Origin: Halorussus limi
GTDB lineage: Archaea > Halobacteriota > Halobacteria > Halobacteriales > Haladaptataceae
Direction: 5' to 3'
Assembly: GCF_023238205.1 (NCBI RefSeq)
Contig: NZ_CP096659.1
Location: 1-64,000, forward strand
DNA: 64,000 nt
The notes beneath the pieces were generated by a model. It did not search any database. It saw nothing but the letters and a program-made list of their open reading frames with translations, and was not told the DNA's origin. This document shows positions 17,804 through 26,355 of this stretch, piece after piece (the first letter of the stretch is position 1; each line of letters opens with the position of its first letter). A program made the position numbers and the translations under genes.

Positions 17804-18466
17804 ATGCGCGTGGTCGTCAACGCCGCGATGAGCGCCGACGGGAAACTCTCCTCGAAGCGCCGAGACCAGATTACCATCAGCGGACCCGACGACTTCGACC
17901 GGGTCGACGCCCTCCGGGCCGGGAGCGACGCGGTGATGGTCGGCGTCGGCACGGTGCTGGCCGACGACCCGCACCTCACGCTGGACGACCCCGAACGCCA
18001 GACCGCCCGGCGCGAACGCGACGAACCCGCCCACCCGGCGCGGGTCGTCGCCGACTCCCGAGCGCGGACGCCGACCGACGCCCGGATTCTGGACGACGCC
18101 GCTACGACCTACGTCTTCGTCGCCGAGTCCGCGCCCGCCGAGCGAATCGAGGCGCTGGAGGCCGCGGGCGCGCGCCTCGTCACCGCCGGAGAGGAGCGCG
18201 TGGACCTCGCGAGCGCGCTCCCGTCGCTGGAGCGGGAGGGCGTCGAGCAACTGATGGTCGAGGGCGGCGGCGAACTCATCTTCTCGCTGTTCGAGGCCGG
18301 ACTCGCCGACGAACTCCGGGTGTTCGTCGGGTCGAAACTGGTCGGCGGCCGAGACGCGCCCACGCTGGCCGACGGCGAGGGGTTCGTCGCTGAGTTCCCG
18401 GAGTTGGAACTCGACGACGTGGAGCGTGTAGACGACGGGGTGTTACTCCGGTACGCGGTCGTCTGA
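17804..18466 (+). CDS. 2,5-diamino-6-ribosylamino-pyrimidinone 5'-phosphate reductase
   Basis: 220 residues, a RibD C-terminal (dihydrofolate-reductase-like) fold. Motifs: VVVNAAMSADGKLSSKRRDQ at the N-terminus, DAVMVGVGTVLADDPHLTL, AHPARVVADSRARTP, and the Gly-rich VEGGGELIFSLFEAGLADE. It reduces the ribose of 2,5-diamino-6-ribosylaminopyrimidinone phosphate with NAD(P)H in archaeal riboflavin/F420 synthesis (ArfC/RIB7 type). TATA-like CGGTTTTCCGACC stands upstream. It is alone on its strand, divergent from the sulfotransferase-like gene. Confidence 0.9.
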   Translation: MRVVVNAAMSADGKLSSKRRDQITISGPDDFDRVDALRAGSDAVMVGVGTVLADDPHLTLDDPERQTARRERDEPAHPARVVADSRARTPTDARILDDAATTYVFVAESAPAERIEALEAAGARLVTAGEERVDLASALPSLEREGVEQLMVEGGGELIFSLFEAGLADELRVFVGSKLVGGRDAPTLADGEGFVAEFPELELDDVERVDDGVLLRYAVV

Positions 18467-18501
18467 GCGAGAGCGGCGGGCGACGGTCGAGACCGGCGGC
18501 G

Positions 18502-18657
18502 TCACTCGTCCAGTCGGTCGATGGCGAGCGTGTGTCCGGTCCGCTGGCCGTGGTCGATGAGAACCTCCGCGGGTTTCTCGTCGTCGGTACTGCTCACGGT
18601 CCTCTCGAACGAACAGTCCCGACAACTCACTCGGATTCGAGTTCCTTCTTCGCCCAT
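18502..18657 (-). CDS. Small CxxC haloarchaeal protein, unknown function
   Basis: 51 residues from ATG 18657: GTRIRVSCRDCSFERTV, an Asp/Glu-rich turn, then EVLIDHGQRTGHTLAIDRL. One CxxC plus two His (DHG and GHT) could bind a single zinc, as in many tiny haloarchaeal zinc-finger proteins (inference). TATA-like GTTAAAAACC about 65 bp upstream would leave a 40-nt leader. Upstream near-cognate starts would add an Arg-rich, unlikely N-terminus. Confidence 0.65.
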   Translation of the reverse strand: MGEEGTRIRVSCRDCSFERTVSSTDDEKPAEVLIDHGQRTGHTLAIDRLDE

Positions 18658-18842
18658 CGCTGTCGTTCCGAGCGCATTTCGGGCGCGTCGGGGGAGTGAC
18701 TGTTCCCTGCCATGCAAACGGTTTTTAACGTCGAGGCGACGGAACTCGGAGAGACTCCGGGAGGGCGTCGCCGTGACCGGCGCGTCCGCTGGAGGCGACA
18801 GTTCGGACGGTCGGGTCGGAAACGGTCAGCGAAAGGAGAGCG

Positions 18843-19142
18843 TCAGTGAGAGTGGCCGGTCATCTCGCCGAACGTCTGGCCGAACCGCTCCTCGAACAGT
18901 TCCATCGTCTTCTCCTCGTTGGCGAGGACCTCCTCGTCGGGGTCCTCGGGCGCGTGGTGGACGAGCGCGTGGGCCTGCTGTGCGAACGAGAGCATCGTCA
19001 GGTCGCCCAGCACTTCGGTGTCGGTCTCCGAGTCGTTCTCGCGGAGCAGGTCCACGACGCCCTTCGGGAGGGTCAGGTCCTCGGAGTCGCCGTCCGGCGA
19101 CTCGATGGTGTACGTTACCGTCTCGACTTCGTTGTCGGTCAT
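18843..19142 (-). CDS. Haloarchaeal conserved small acidic protein, unknown function
   Basis: 99 residues, strongly acidic, no cysteine. VETVTYTIESPDGDSEDLTLP suggests a beta hairpin. A helical second half follows (VVDLLRENDSETD, LSFAQQAHALVHHAPEDPDEE, MELFEERFGQTFGEMTGH). I do not recognise a named function; similar proteins occur across haloarchaea as hypothetical. It lies between the CxxC gene (same strand, 185 bp away) and the divergent TetR gene. Confidence 0.72.
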   Translation of the reverse strand: MTDNEVETVTYTIESPDGDSEDLTLPKGVVDLLRENDSETDTEVLGDLTMLSFAQQAHALVHHAPEDPDEEVLANEEKTMELFEERFGQTFGEMTGHSH

Positions 19143-19249
19143 ACTCCCCCATTCCCCGGGCGGACGTAAAGATGTGCGGGTGTCAGGTCGAACGGACGCC
19201 GAGGCGCGAGAGCGTCCGACGGTCGATGTTTCGATTCAAAATCCTTTTG

Positions 19250-19263
19250 ACTGACTGGTCAGT
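19250..19263. promoter_or_regulatory. Probable TetR operator (palindrome)
   Basis: ACTGAC-TG-GTCAGT is a perfect inverted repeat lying between an AT-rich TATA-like stretch (CAAAATCCTTTT, about 19237-19248) and the TetR start at 19279. Position and shape fit autoregulation by the TetR protein it precedes. Confidence 0.6.
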
Positions 19264-19278
19264 AAGTTCGTGTAGAGA

Positions 19279-19860
19279 ATGGACGCAGAGACTTCCGAAC
19301 AGATGATGGACGCGACGTACCGTGCCCTCTGCGAACACGGCTACGCCGACCTGACGATGCAGCGGATAGCGGACGAGTCGTCGGTCTCGAAGGCGACGTT
19401 TCACTACCATTTCGACACGAAAGAGGAGTTGCTGAACGCGTTTCTCGACCACCTGATAGAGGAGTTCGAGCGGCGACTGGCCTGCGAGGCGAGCGACCCC
19501 CGAGAGCGACTCGACGCGTTTCTGGACGCGATTTTCACGCCCGCCGAGGACACGGACGTGTCGCCCATCCCGCTCATGGAACTCAAATCGCAGGCCCCGT
19601 ACCACGACGCCTACCGCGAGCGGTTCGTGGAGATGGACGACCGGTTGCGGGAAGTCGTCGCCACCGCCGTCCGCGACGGCATCGAGTCGGGGCAGTTCGA
19701 CGACGCCGACCCGGAGGAGGTCGCCCAGTTCATCGTCACGGCGATAAACGGCGCGCACATCCGAGAGGTCGCGCTGGGTGAGGACCCGAACGAGACCCGG
19801 CGACTCGTCGAGGAGTACCTCGAACGACGGCTCGGGTACACGTCGGAGGTGGTGGCGTGA
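19279..19860 (+). CDS. TetR/AcrR-family transcriptional regulator
   Basis: 193 residues. The N-terminal helix-turn-helix (about 8-55) has MMDATYRALCEHGYADLTMQ, then RIADESSVSKATFHYHF, the family hallmark. A helical ligand-binding C-terminal domain follows, ending with VEEYLERRLGYTSE. The gene overlaps the downstream MATE transporter by four bases (GTGA) and a palindrome sits in its own promoter, so it very likely represses its own operon and is relieved by a substrate of the pump (inference). Confidence 0.92.
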   Translation: MDAETSEQMMDATYRALCEHGYADLTMQRIADESSVSKATFHYHFDTKEELLNAFLDHLIEEFERRLACEASDPRERLDAFLDAIFTPAEDTDVSPIPLMELKSQAPYHDAYRERFVEMDDRLREVVATAVRDGIESGQFDDADPEEVAQFIVTAINGAHIREVALGEDPNETRRLVEEYLERRLGYTSEVVA

Positions 19861-21347
19861 GCCTCTTCAAAGGGCAGGAGGACCTCGACCTCACCGAGGG
19901 CGGTATCGTCAGACCGCTCATCTTCCTCTCGCTCCCCATCGTCATCACGAACCTGATGCAGACGGCGTACAACCTCGCCGACACGTTCTGGCTCGGCCAG
20001 TACTCGACCGAGGCGCTGGCGGCCATCAGTTTCGGCTTCCCGATGGTGTTCCTGCTCATCTCGCTGGGGATGGGCCTGTCGGTCGCGGGGAGCGTCCTCG
20101 TGGCCCAGCACACCGGGGCCGGCGAGACCGAGGAGGCCGAGTACGCCGCCTCCCAGACGGTCTCGTTCGCGTTCATCGCGTCGGTGATACTCGGCGCCGT
20201 CGGCTACCCGTTCGTCCGACCCTTCCTCGATTTCCTCGGGGCCTCGCCCGCCGTTCTCCCCGGCGCGACAGCCTACATGCAGGTCATCGCGCTCGGTCTC
20301 CCGTTCATGTTCGGGTTCTTCGTGTTCATCTCGCTGATGCGCGGTGCCGGCGACACGCTCACCCCGATGTTCGTGATGGGCGGAACGGTCGTCCTGAACG
20401 TCATCCTCGACCCGTTCCTCATCAACGGGTGGACGGTGGTCCAGAACGCGCCGGTCGTCGGCACCGTCGGGTTCCCCGAACTCGGCATCGAGGGCGCGGC
20501 CATCGCGACGGTGTTCTCCCGGAGCGTGGCGATGCTGGTCGGACTCGGCATCATGCTCTCGGGGAACCGGGGCATCCAAATCAACGCGGAGGACATGCGC
20601 CCGGACTTCCAGTACCTCCGGAAGATTCTCCAAATCGGCATCCCCGCGAGCATCGAGGGGACCGGGCGCGCCCTCTCCATCAACGCGCTGTTGCTCATCG
20701 TCGGCCTGTTCCCGACGACCATCGTCGCCGCATACGGCATCGGTACCCGAGTCTTCTCGGTCATCTTCCTCCCGGCCATCGCGGTCGCTCGGGGCGTCGA
20801 GACGATGACCGGCCAGAACATCGGCGCGGGGAAGTACGACCGCGCGGCGCAGGCAAACTACGTCGCCGCCAAGGGACTGTTCGTCGTCCTCGCAGTCGTC
20901 GGCGTCCTCATCTTCCTCGTTCCGACGCCCATCGTCGCGGTGTTCACCGACGACCCCGACGTGCTCGCGACCGGCGCGACCTTCCTGCGGTACGTGTCGC
21001 TCTCGTTCGGCTTCATCGGCATCATGCGCGCGTTCACCGGCGGGTTCCGCGGCGCGGGCAAGACGATGGTCGCCGCCGCCATCGCCATCGCCACGCTCGC
21101 GGGCATCCGACTGCCGGTCGCGTACGTCGCCTCCCAGTTCCGCCTCGCGATTCCGTTCGTCCCCTCCGAGGCTATCTACGGCGTCGAGGGCATCTGGGTC
21201 GCGTTCTTCGCGTCGAACGTCGCCGGCGCGATTATCGCGTGGCTCTGGTTCCAGCGCGGGACGTGGCGCGAGGGCGACGTGCGCGGCACGCCCGGTCCGG
21301 GTCCCGTCGACGCGGACGACGGCGACGCGGCGGTGTCGGACGACTGA
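19857..21347 (+). CDS. MATE-family multidrug/sodium antiporter
   Basis: 496 residues with about 12 membrane helices. It starts with LTEGGIVRPLIFLSLPIVIT, then NLMQTAYNLADTFWLGQYS, the conserved MATE helix 1 containing the Asn and Asp. Inner halves repeat (IGIPASIEGTGRALSINALL matches the start of the second bundle). It exports drugs or metabolites by Na+ or H+ exchange. GTG start overlaps the TetR stop, so the two genes form an operon. A short acidic tail (DADDGDAAVSDD) is typical for a halophile. Confidence 0.92.
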   Translation: MSLFKGQEDLDLTEGGIVRPLIFLSLPIVITNLMQTAYNLADTFWLGQYSTEALAAISFGFPMVFLLISLGMGLSVAGSVLVAQHTGAGETEEAEYAASQTVSFAFIASVILGAVGYPFVRPFLDFLGASPAVLPGATAYMQVIALGLPFMFGFFVFISLMRGAGDTLTPMFVMGGTVVLNVILDPFLINGWTVVQNAPVVGTVGFPELGIEGAAIATVFSRSVAMLVGLGIMLSGNRGIQINAEDMRPDFQYLRKILQIGIPASIEGTGRALSINALLLIVGLFPTTIVAAYGIGTRVFSVIFLPAIAVARGVETMTGQNIGAGKYDRAAQANYVAAKGLFVVLAVVGVLIFLVPTPIVAVFTDDPDVLATGATFLRYVSLSFGFIGIMRAFTGGFRGAGKTMVAAAIAIATLAGIRLPVAYVASQFRLAIPFVPSEAIYGVEGIWVAFFASNVAGAIIAWLWFQRGTWREGDVRGTPGPGPVDADDGDAAVSDD

Positions 21348-21499
21348 CCGGGAGTCGGTCGTCCGCCGCAGGTCTCGACTTCGAACCGACGACTTCCGGT
21401 GTCGATTCGTTCGCAGAAGAAATACGTGATACCGACGGACAGCGACGCCGAGTTCCGCTTCCGCGTGTCCGCGACGCCGCGTTGACGCGCGTCGGAGAG

Positions 21500-22192
21500 T
21501 CACCCGTTTTCCGTCTCGGTGGCGTTCACGATGACCTGTTCGGTCGTCTCCGCCGCGGTCGTGGCTTCGTCCGGCGGTGTCGTCGTCCCGTCCACCGGTG
21601 TCGTGGTGGTTCCGTCAGCAGTGGGAGTCGTAGTCTCGGTCGTCCCGTTGGTCGTAGTCGTCTCCGTCGCAGTCGTCTCCGTCGTCGTGGTCGTCGTTCC
21701 CTCCGGTGCAGTCGTCGTCTGCTCGGTCGTCGGTGTCCCCTCCGGCGCGGTCGTTTCCTGTGTCGTGGCCTCCTGCGTCGTGGTCTCGGCTTCACCCTGT
21801 CCTGTGGTCTCGCCTTGTGCTCCTGCCTGCTGTCCCGCCTGTCCGGCGCCTCGCTGTATTCGGGCTTCGAGAAGCTGGAGCCGGTGGCTGAAGTAGACGG
21901 CGTCGGTGGTGAACGAGTAGGTCTGGCCCTGCTGGAGCAGTCCTTCCCGGAGGAAGACGAGATTGTAGTTCCCGGGACCACAGCCGAGGTAGTTGACGAC
22001 GTACCCGTTCCAGTCCGTGGGGTCTACGACCGCGCCGTCGCCTCCGTCGGGGTTGGCCGGGTCCACGTAGCCCAGAATCTGGTTGACCGTCGGTTGCTGG
22101 ATTCGACTCACGGGACGGAACCCGACTCCGGGCTGGTAATCGCCCACGAACGCCAGTCCGGTGTTCGGTTGCTGTGTGTTTTCCTGCGTCAT
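21500..22192 (-). CDS. Surface-protein paralog B2, without export signal, Thr-rich tail
   Basis: 230 residues. The first 105 match the upstream neighbour (B1): QQPNTGLAFVGDYQPGVGF, SRIQQPTVNQILGYVDPANP, DWNGYVVNYLGCGPGNYNLV, FLREGLLQQGQTYSFTTDAV. Residues about 115-215 are TTT/TET-rich low complexity. Unlike B1 it has no signal peptide: homology starts right at the ATG (TMTQENTQQPNTG against TGAQENAQQPNTG in B1). The in-frame codons before it show no Met and no hydrophobic core, up to a stop. It may be a decayed copy or need fusion by frameshift. No AT-rich promoter of its own is seen; it may be co-transcribed with B1. Confidence 0.72.
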   Translation of the reverse strand: MTQENTQQPNTGLAFVGDYQPGVGFRPVSRIQQPTVNQILGYVDPANPDGGDGAVVDPTDWNGYVVNYLGCGPGNYNLVFLREGLLQQGQTYSFTTDAVYFSHRLQLLEARIQRGAGQAGQQAGAQGETTGQGEAETTTQEATTQETTAPEGTPTTEQTTTAPEGTTTTTTETTATETTTTNGTTETTTPTADGTTTTPVDGTTTPPDEATTAAETTEQVIVNATETENG

Positions 22193-22304
22193 GGTCCCCG
22201 TGACGATTCCGCGCCGCTTTCTCGACCGGGGTCGCGCGCTCCGCCGCGGACGAACTCCCGGACGGGCCGACCGGTCGCGTGCGCGCTCCCCCGCCGTCTG
22301 TTCT

Positions 22305-22841
22305 TCATGACGGACTGGTCATGTTTCCGCCGCCGTTGCCACCGCCGCCGCCACCGCCGCCACCGCCACCGCCGCCCGTTCCGGTTTGCATCTCCGATTC
22401 CAGCAGACTGAGGCGGTTGCTGAAGAAGACGGCGTTGGTGGTGAACGAGTAGGTCTGGCCTTGTTCGAGCAGTCCTTCCCGGAGGAAGACGAGGTTGTAG
22501 TTCCCGGGACCACAGCCCTGATAGTTGATGATGTACCCGTTCCAGTCGTCCGGGTCGACGACCGCACCGTCGCTCTGGTCGGGGTTGGCCGGGTCCACGT
22601 AGCCCAGAATACTCTCTACCGTCGGCTGCTGAAGCCGACTGACCATCTGGAACCCCACGCCGGGTTTGTAGTCGTCCACGAACACCAACCCGGTGTTCGG
22701 TTGCTGTGCGTTCTCCTGTGCTCCCGTAACGCTTCCACTACTGGCGAGTCCGAGCGCGACTGCACTCGACGCCAACGCACCCTTCTTCATGAACGACCGC
22801 CGCGAATCGTCGCTCTCGTCTGCGTTGTGTTCCTCTGACAT
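22305..22841 (-). CDS. Tat-exported surface protein (paralog B1), Gly-rich tail
   Basis: 178 residues. DDSRRSFMKKGALASSAVAL is a twin-arginine signal with likely cleavage near SVTGA. The body has QQPNTGLVFVDDYKPGVGF, LQQPTVESILGYVDPANP, DWNGYIINYQGCGPGNYNLV and FLREGLLEQGQTYSFTTNAV. It ends in a run of over ten glycines and NMTSPS (a possible N-glycosylation site). ATG 22841 is preceded by a good ribosome site (GAGGAGAG); an upstream in-frame start would lack the Tat context. Function unknown; B2 downstream is its duplicate. Confidence 0.8.
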   Translation of the reverse strand: MSEEHNADESDDSRRSFMKKGALASSAVALGLASSGSVTGAQENAQQPNTGLVFVDDYKPGVGFQMVSRLQQPTVESILGYVDPANPDQSDGAVVDPDDWNGYIINYQGCGPGNYNLVFLREGLLEQGQTYSFTTNAVFFSNRLSLLESEMQTGTGGGGGGGGGGGGGNGGGNMTSPS

Positions 22842-23349
22842 AGTTCTCTCCTCACCCCTGTGAGGGCACCTGTACATGGGACTGACTGATTGATAAAAAA
22901 GCACGACCGTTCGGTCAGAAACCCATTATTGTATCCGAGGAACAGATATTATATCCGCCTCTCATTTCGTATTATCCGTTACCCGGACGTATGTCACTAT
23001 TTACCAAACGTCGGTCTAGGTTGAGCGAGCGGTAACGATTACAAACGCCGAAAGACACCGACTGCGACCCGAATCGACCCGACCGCACGGTGGTGTCGAA
23101 CCGACGCCGATTCGCTCGTCACGCCGGTCGGCACGTAGCGGAGGTACGACCCGCGAGATTGCGGTCGTTCGGTTCGGGAATCTGGCGAAGCGGACGGCGG
23201 CTTTCCCGGTCGGACCGGTCATCGAGGGTTATCGCGCTCTAATCGGGAGATAACGCGTGAACGGTCGTGAGAGTATAACCTGCGATACGGAGTGGGTCCT
23301 GACACGACATGTGTGCCAGAAAAATAAGGTTTTTCGAGGTGACGACCCG
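22842..23349. other. Divergent intergenic region (508 bp) with promoters only
   Basis: No convincing gene is seen. On the minus side, TTTTTTATCAATC (about 22888-22900) is a TATA-like box for paralog B1. A palindrome GACCG-TT-CGGTC (22905-22916) sits just upstream of it and may be an operator. AT-rich stretches (AGATATTATATCC and CGTATTATCCG, 22944-22980) contain three ATCCG repeats. On the plus side, AAAAATAAGG (about 23321) is the TATA box of the Thr-rich protein at 23350. Confidence 0.5.
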
Positions 23350-24882
23350 ATGATTTCGCGAGGCGAGCGACGCCGGACGGCGGCGATAGCACTCGTCGCC
23401 GCGCTCGTCGTTACGGGGGCGGGAGTGGTCGCGGGCGGAGCGACGACACCCACCGACGACGCCGCGGCGGGTCAGGAGACGACCACGACGACTGAGGCCC
23501 CGGCAACCCTCTCGGTCGAGAACCTCACGGCGCCCGAGCAGGTCCGCGTCGGGACGAACTACACCGTCTCGGCGACCATCGTCAATCGCCGCAACGAATC
23601 GGTGGTGAATCAGGCCCGCTATCAGATTGCCGGGAACGTCATCGCGGCCAAGTTCACCAATATTCCCGCCAACGGGGCGAGAACCGTGCAGTTCAACGTC
23701 ACGGCGAACGACACCGCCGGGTTCCCCACGGGAACGTTCGTCCACGGCGTGTTCAGCGAAGAGGCGTCGGCAACTGCCAATCTGACGCTAGTCGGTGGGG
23801 AGGCCGAAGCGACAACGACCGAGACCACGGCGGCCGCGAACGCCACAACCACGGCGGCCGAAACCGCGACGACGGCGACCACGACAGTCGAGAACGCTAC
23901 GACGACTCAGACGACAGCGACCACGACGACACCGGTCACCACTGTCGAAAACGCCACGACCACCACGGCCGAGAACAACACGCCGACCACGGAGACGGCG
24001 ACGACCGAAGCGACTACGACGGAGGGGACGGCCCAAGCGGAAGTGACGACTACGGAAGGGACGGTTCAAGCAGAAGTCACGACCGCGGAGGGAACGACCG
24101 AAGAGACGGTTCAGGCGGAAGTCACGACCGAAGAAGGAACGACCACTACGACGGCGACCGAAACCGCGACTCCGACGAACGAGACCACTACGACGGCTAC
24201 GACCCCAGAGGTGGAGGCAGCCAACGCTACGACGACCGTCACTACGACGAATGTAACCACGACGAACGCGACTGCGACGACCACCACTGCGACGACTGTA
24301 ACCGCTACTCCCGCGACGAACGTGACGACGACGCAGGCGGAGCAAGAGGCGACTCCTCCGACGACGAACGTAACCGCCACTACGACCACGACGACGAACG
24401 CAACTACCACAGCGAACCCGACGACCACGACGGCGACGAACGCCACGACCACGCAGGCGGAGGCGAGGACCGCGAATCTCACGTTCGAGCGCCAGAACTC
24501 GAACGGCAGCGCGGTCACGGTGCAGTCCGTGACCCTCCCAGAAGGCGGCTTCGTCGTGGTTCACGATACCGGCGTCATCGAGGGGGAGGTCGTCGAGAGT
24601 ATCGTCGGCGTATCGGACTACCTGTCGGCGGGGTCCCACGAGAACGTCACGGTCGAACTCGACCGGTCGCTGAACCAGTCCCAGCGACTCGTCTCCGTCG
24701 CGTACCGGGACTCGAACGGCAATCGAGAGTTCGACTTCGTGTCCTCGAACCGGACGGCCGACGGGCCGTACACGAAGACGGATTCGAGAGAAGCGGTCAA
24801 CGCCATCGCGGTCGTCGATATAACGGAGGAAACGACGAACGGGACCGCCAACGGAACCACTACCGAGACGACCGCCGGATGA
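23350..24882 (+). CDS. Exported Thr-rich surface protein with DUF7282-like C-terminus
   Basis: 510 residues. A signal peptide (RRTAAIALVAALVVTGAGVV) is followed by a CARDB-like beta domain (about 45-155: VENLTAPEQVRVGTNYTVSA, RTVQFNVTANDTAGFPTGTF). A Thr/Glu/Ala/Asn low-complexity region of over 200 residues (about 160-375) is rich in NATTT, TTTET and AEVTT. The C-terminal domain (about 378-500: LTFERQNSNGSAVTVQSVTL, GGFVVVHDTGVIEGEVV, YLSAGSHENVTVELD) resembles DUF7282 (name from memory). Many NxT sites suggest heavy glycosylation. ATG 23350 chosen over an upstream in-frame ATG because it begins the signal peptide and sits about 27 bp after TATA. Confidence 0.8.
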   Translation: MISRGERRRTAAIALVAALVVTGAGVVAGGATTPTDDAAAGQETTTTTEAPATLSVENLTAPEQVRVGTNYTVSATIVNRRNESVVNQARYQIAGNVIAAKFTNIPANGARTVQFNVTANDTAGFPTGTFVHGVFSEEASATANLTLVGGEAEATTTETTAAANATTTAAETATTATTTVENATTTQTTATTTTPVTTVENATTTTAENNTPTTETATTEATTTEGTAQAEVTTTEGTVQAEVTTAEGTTEETVQAEVTTEEGTTTTTATETATPTNETTTTATTPEVEAANATTTVTTTNVTTTNATATTTTATTVTATPATNVTTTQAEQEATPPTTNVTATTTTTTNATTTANPTTTTATNATTTQAEARTANLTFERQNSNGSAVTVQSVTLPEGGFVVVHDTGVIEGEVVESIVGVSDYLSAGSHENVTVELDRSLNQSQRLVSVAYRDSNGNREFDFVSSNRTADGPYTKTDSREAVNAIAVVDITEETTNGTANGTTTETTAG

Positions 24883-24891
24883 GATGACTGT

Positions 24892-26208
24892 TCAGTCGTC
24901 GCCGGCGGCGGCCTCTGTCGCGCCCTCCTCGGCTTCGAGTTCGGCGGTTTCGAGGTAGTCGTCGGCGTCGAGCGCGGCCTTGCAACCCATGCCCGCCGCG
25001 GTCACGGCCTGCTGGTAGTGGTAGTCCACCACGTCGCCGGCGCCGAAGATGCCGGGGACGCCGGTCTTCGTCTGACCGCCGCCCTTGCCGCCCTCGGTCC
25101 GGATGTATCCGGCCTCGTCCATCTCGACCGCCGTGTCTTCGAGGTAGTCGGTGTTGGGCGTGTGACCGATGGCGAGGAACACCGCGCCCACGTCCATCTC
25201 GAACTCCTCGGTCTCGGGGTCGTCGAGTTTGTCGGAGGGGTAGCCCTCGGGGTGGCGGACGAGTTCGACGTAGTCGACGCCCTCCTCGACGGAGCCGTGA
25301 ATCTCACGGACTTCGGCGTTCTTGACTATCTCGATGTCGCCCTCTTCGACCTTCTCGTGGGTGCGGTCTATCCAGTAGTCCTCCGCGCGGAACTCCTCGC
25401 GGCGGTGGACGAGGTAGACCTTCGAGGCGAACTTGGTGAGGAAGTTGGCCTCCTCCATCGCGGCGTCGCCGCCGCCGACCACTATCATCTCCTCGTCGCG
25501 GAAGAACGCGCCGTCGCAGGTCGCGCAGGTCGAGACGCCGTAGCCCATCAGGTCGTCCTCGCCGGGGATGCCGAGCGTCCGGGCGCTCGCGCCCGAGGCG
25601 GCGATGAACGCGTCGGTGGTGTACACGTCGCCGTTCGAGAGTTCGACGCGGTAGGGCCGCGAGGAGTCGTCCACGTCCGCGATGACGCCGTTCTTGATTT
25701 CGGCGCCGAACCGCTCGGCCTGCTCTTTCATGTTGTTGATGAGGTCCGGGCCGCTGATTCCCTCGGGGAACCCGGGGAAGTTCTCCACGTCGGTCGTCAG
25801 CGTCAACTGCCCGCCGGGTTCGTCGCCCTCCAGCACGAGGGGGTCGTTGTTCGACCGGGCGGCGTAGATGGCCGCGGTCAGGCCCGCGATTCCGCTCCCG
25901 GAGATGATTAGCTTGCGGTGTTCCGTTCCTCCGCCGGCCGTCGCGATGCCGAGTTTCTCGTCCAACTCCCCCGTCTCGTCCAACGCCTGCGTGTCGTCCC
26001 AGCCGCCGATTAGCTCGTCGTCGATGAAGACCTCGGGTGCGGTCTGGCGACCGTCCGCGCGCTCGACCATCTCGTCGAACAGTTCCTCGTCGCCGGTGAC
26101 GTTGTAGGTCACGTACTCGACGCCCTTCGAGTCGAAGAGGTCCTTGGCCTTCTCGCAGTAGGAGCAGTTTTCCTTCGTATAGATCTCTACCTGCGGGTGT
26201 TCGCTCAT
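24892..26208 (-). CDS. trxB: Glutaredoxin-thioredoxin reductase fusion
   Basis: 438 residues. Residues 5-85 are a glutaredoxin domain with active site CSYC (15-18) and cis-Pro in TAPEV (56-60). Residues 98-420 are a low-molecular-weight thioredoxin reductase: FAD motif GSGIAG at 104-109, redox centre CATC at 228-231, NADPH motif GGGDAA at 245-250, and the C-terminal FAD motif GIFGAGDVVD. The TrxR half reduces thioredoxin with NAD(P)H; the fused glutaredoxin could be the direct electron acceptor (inference). An acidic, Ala/Glu-rich tail ends the protein. TATA-like GCTAAATACC about 28 bp before the ATG indicates a leaderless transcript. Confidence 0.92.
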   Translation of the reverse strand: MSEHPQVEIYTKENCSYCEKAKDLFDSKGVEYVTYNVTGDEELFDEMVERADGRQTAPEVFIDDELIGGWDDTQALDETGELDEKLGIATAGGGTEHRKLIISGSGIAGLTAAIYAARSNNDPLVLEGDEPGGQLTLTTDVENFPGFPEGISGPDLINNMKEQAERFGAEIKNGVIADVDDSSRPYRVELSNGDVYTTDAFIAASGASARTLGIPGEDDLMGYGVSTCATCDGAFFRDEEMIVVGGGDAAMEEANFLTKFASKVYLVHRREEFRAEDYWIDRTHEKVEEGDIEIVKNAEVREIHGSVEEGVDYVELVRHPEGYPSDKLDDPETEEFEMDVGAVFLAIGHTPNTDYLEDTAVEMDEAGYIRTEGGKGGGQTKTGVPGIFGAGDVVDYHYQQAVTAAGMGCKAALDADDYLETAELEAEEGATEAAAGDD

Positions 26209-26355
26209 GATGCAATATTGCTACCGGGAGGGTATTTAGCTTGTGTTGTCTCCGCGATTTTCCGCTTTCTCCGGCGGTCGTCCGTCGGTCAGTCAGAGGA
26301 GTGACGAGGATTGGCTCTCGAAGGCCTTACCCCTATACCCTCCGTCCTACCACGT

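Noticed and set aside
22190-22308. Possible restored N-terminus of paralog B2 from an upstream ATG at 22308
   Set aside because: That frame is shifted, ends at TGA overlapping the B2 ATG, and its 39 residues are Arg-rich with no hydrophobic core, so it is not a Tat signal.
23800-24470. Thr-codon repeats looking like a tandem array or CRISPR-like repeat
   Set aside because: The repeat unit is an irregular codon-level Thr/Glu tract inside a secreted protein, with no spacers or uniform repeat.
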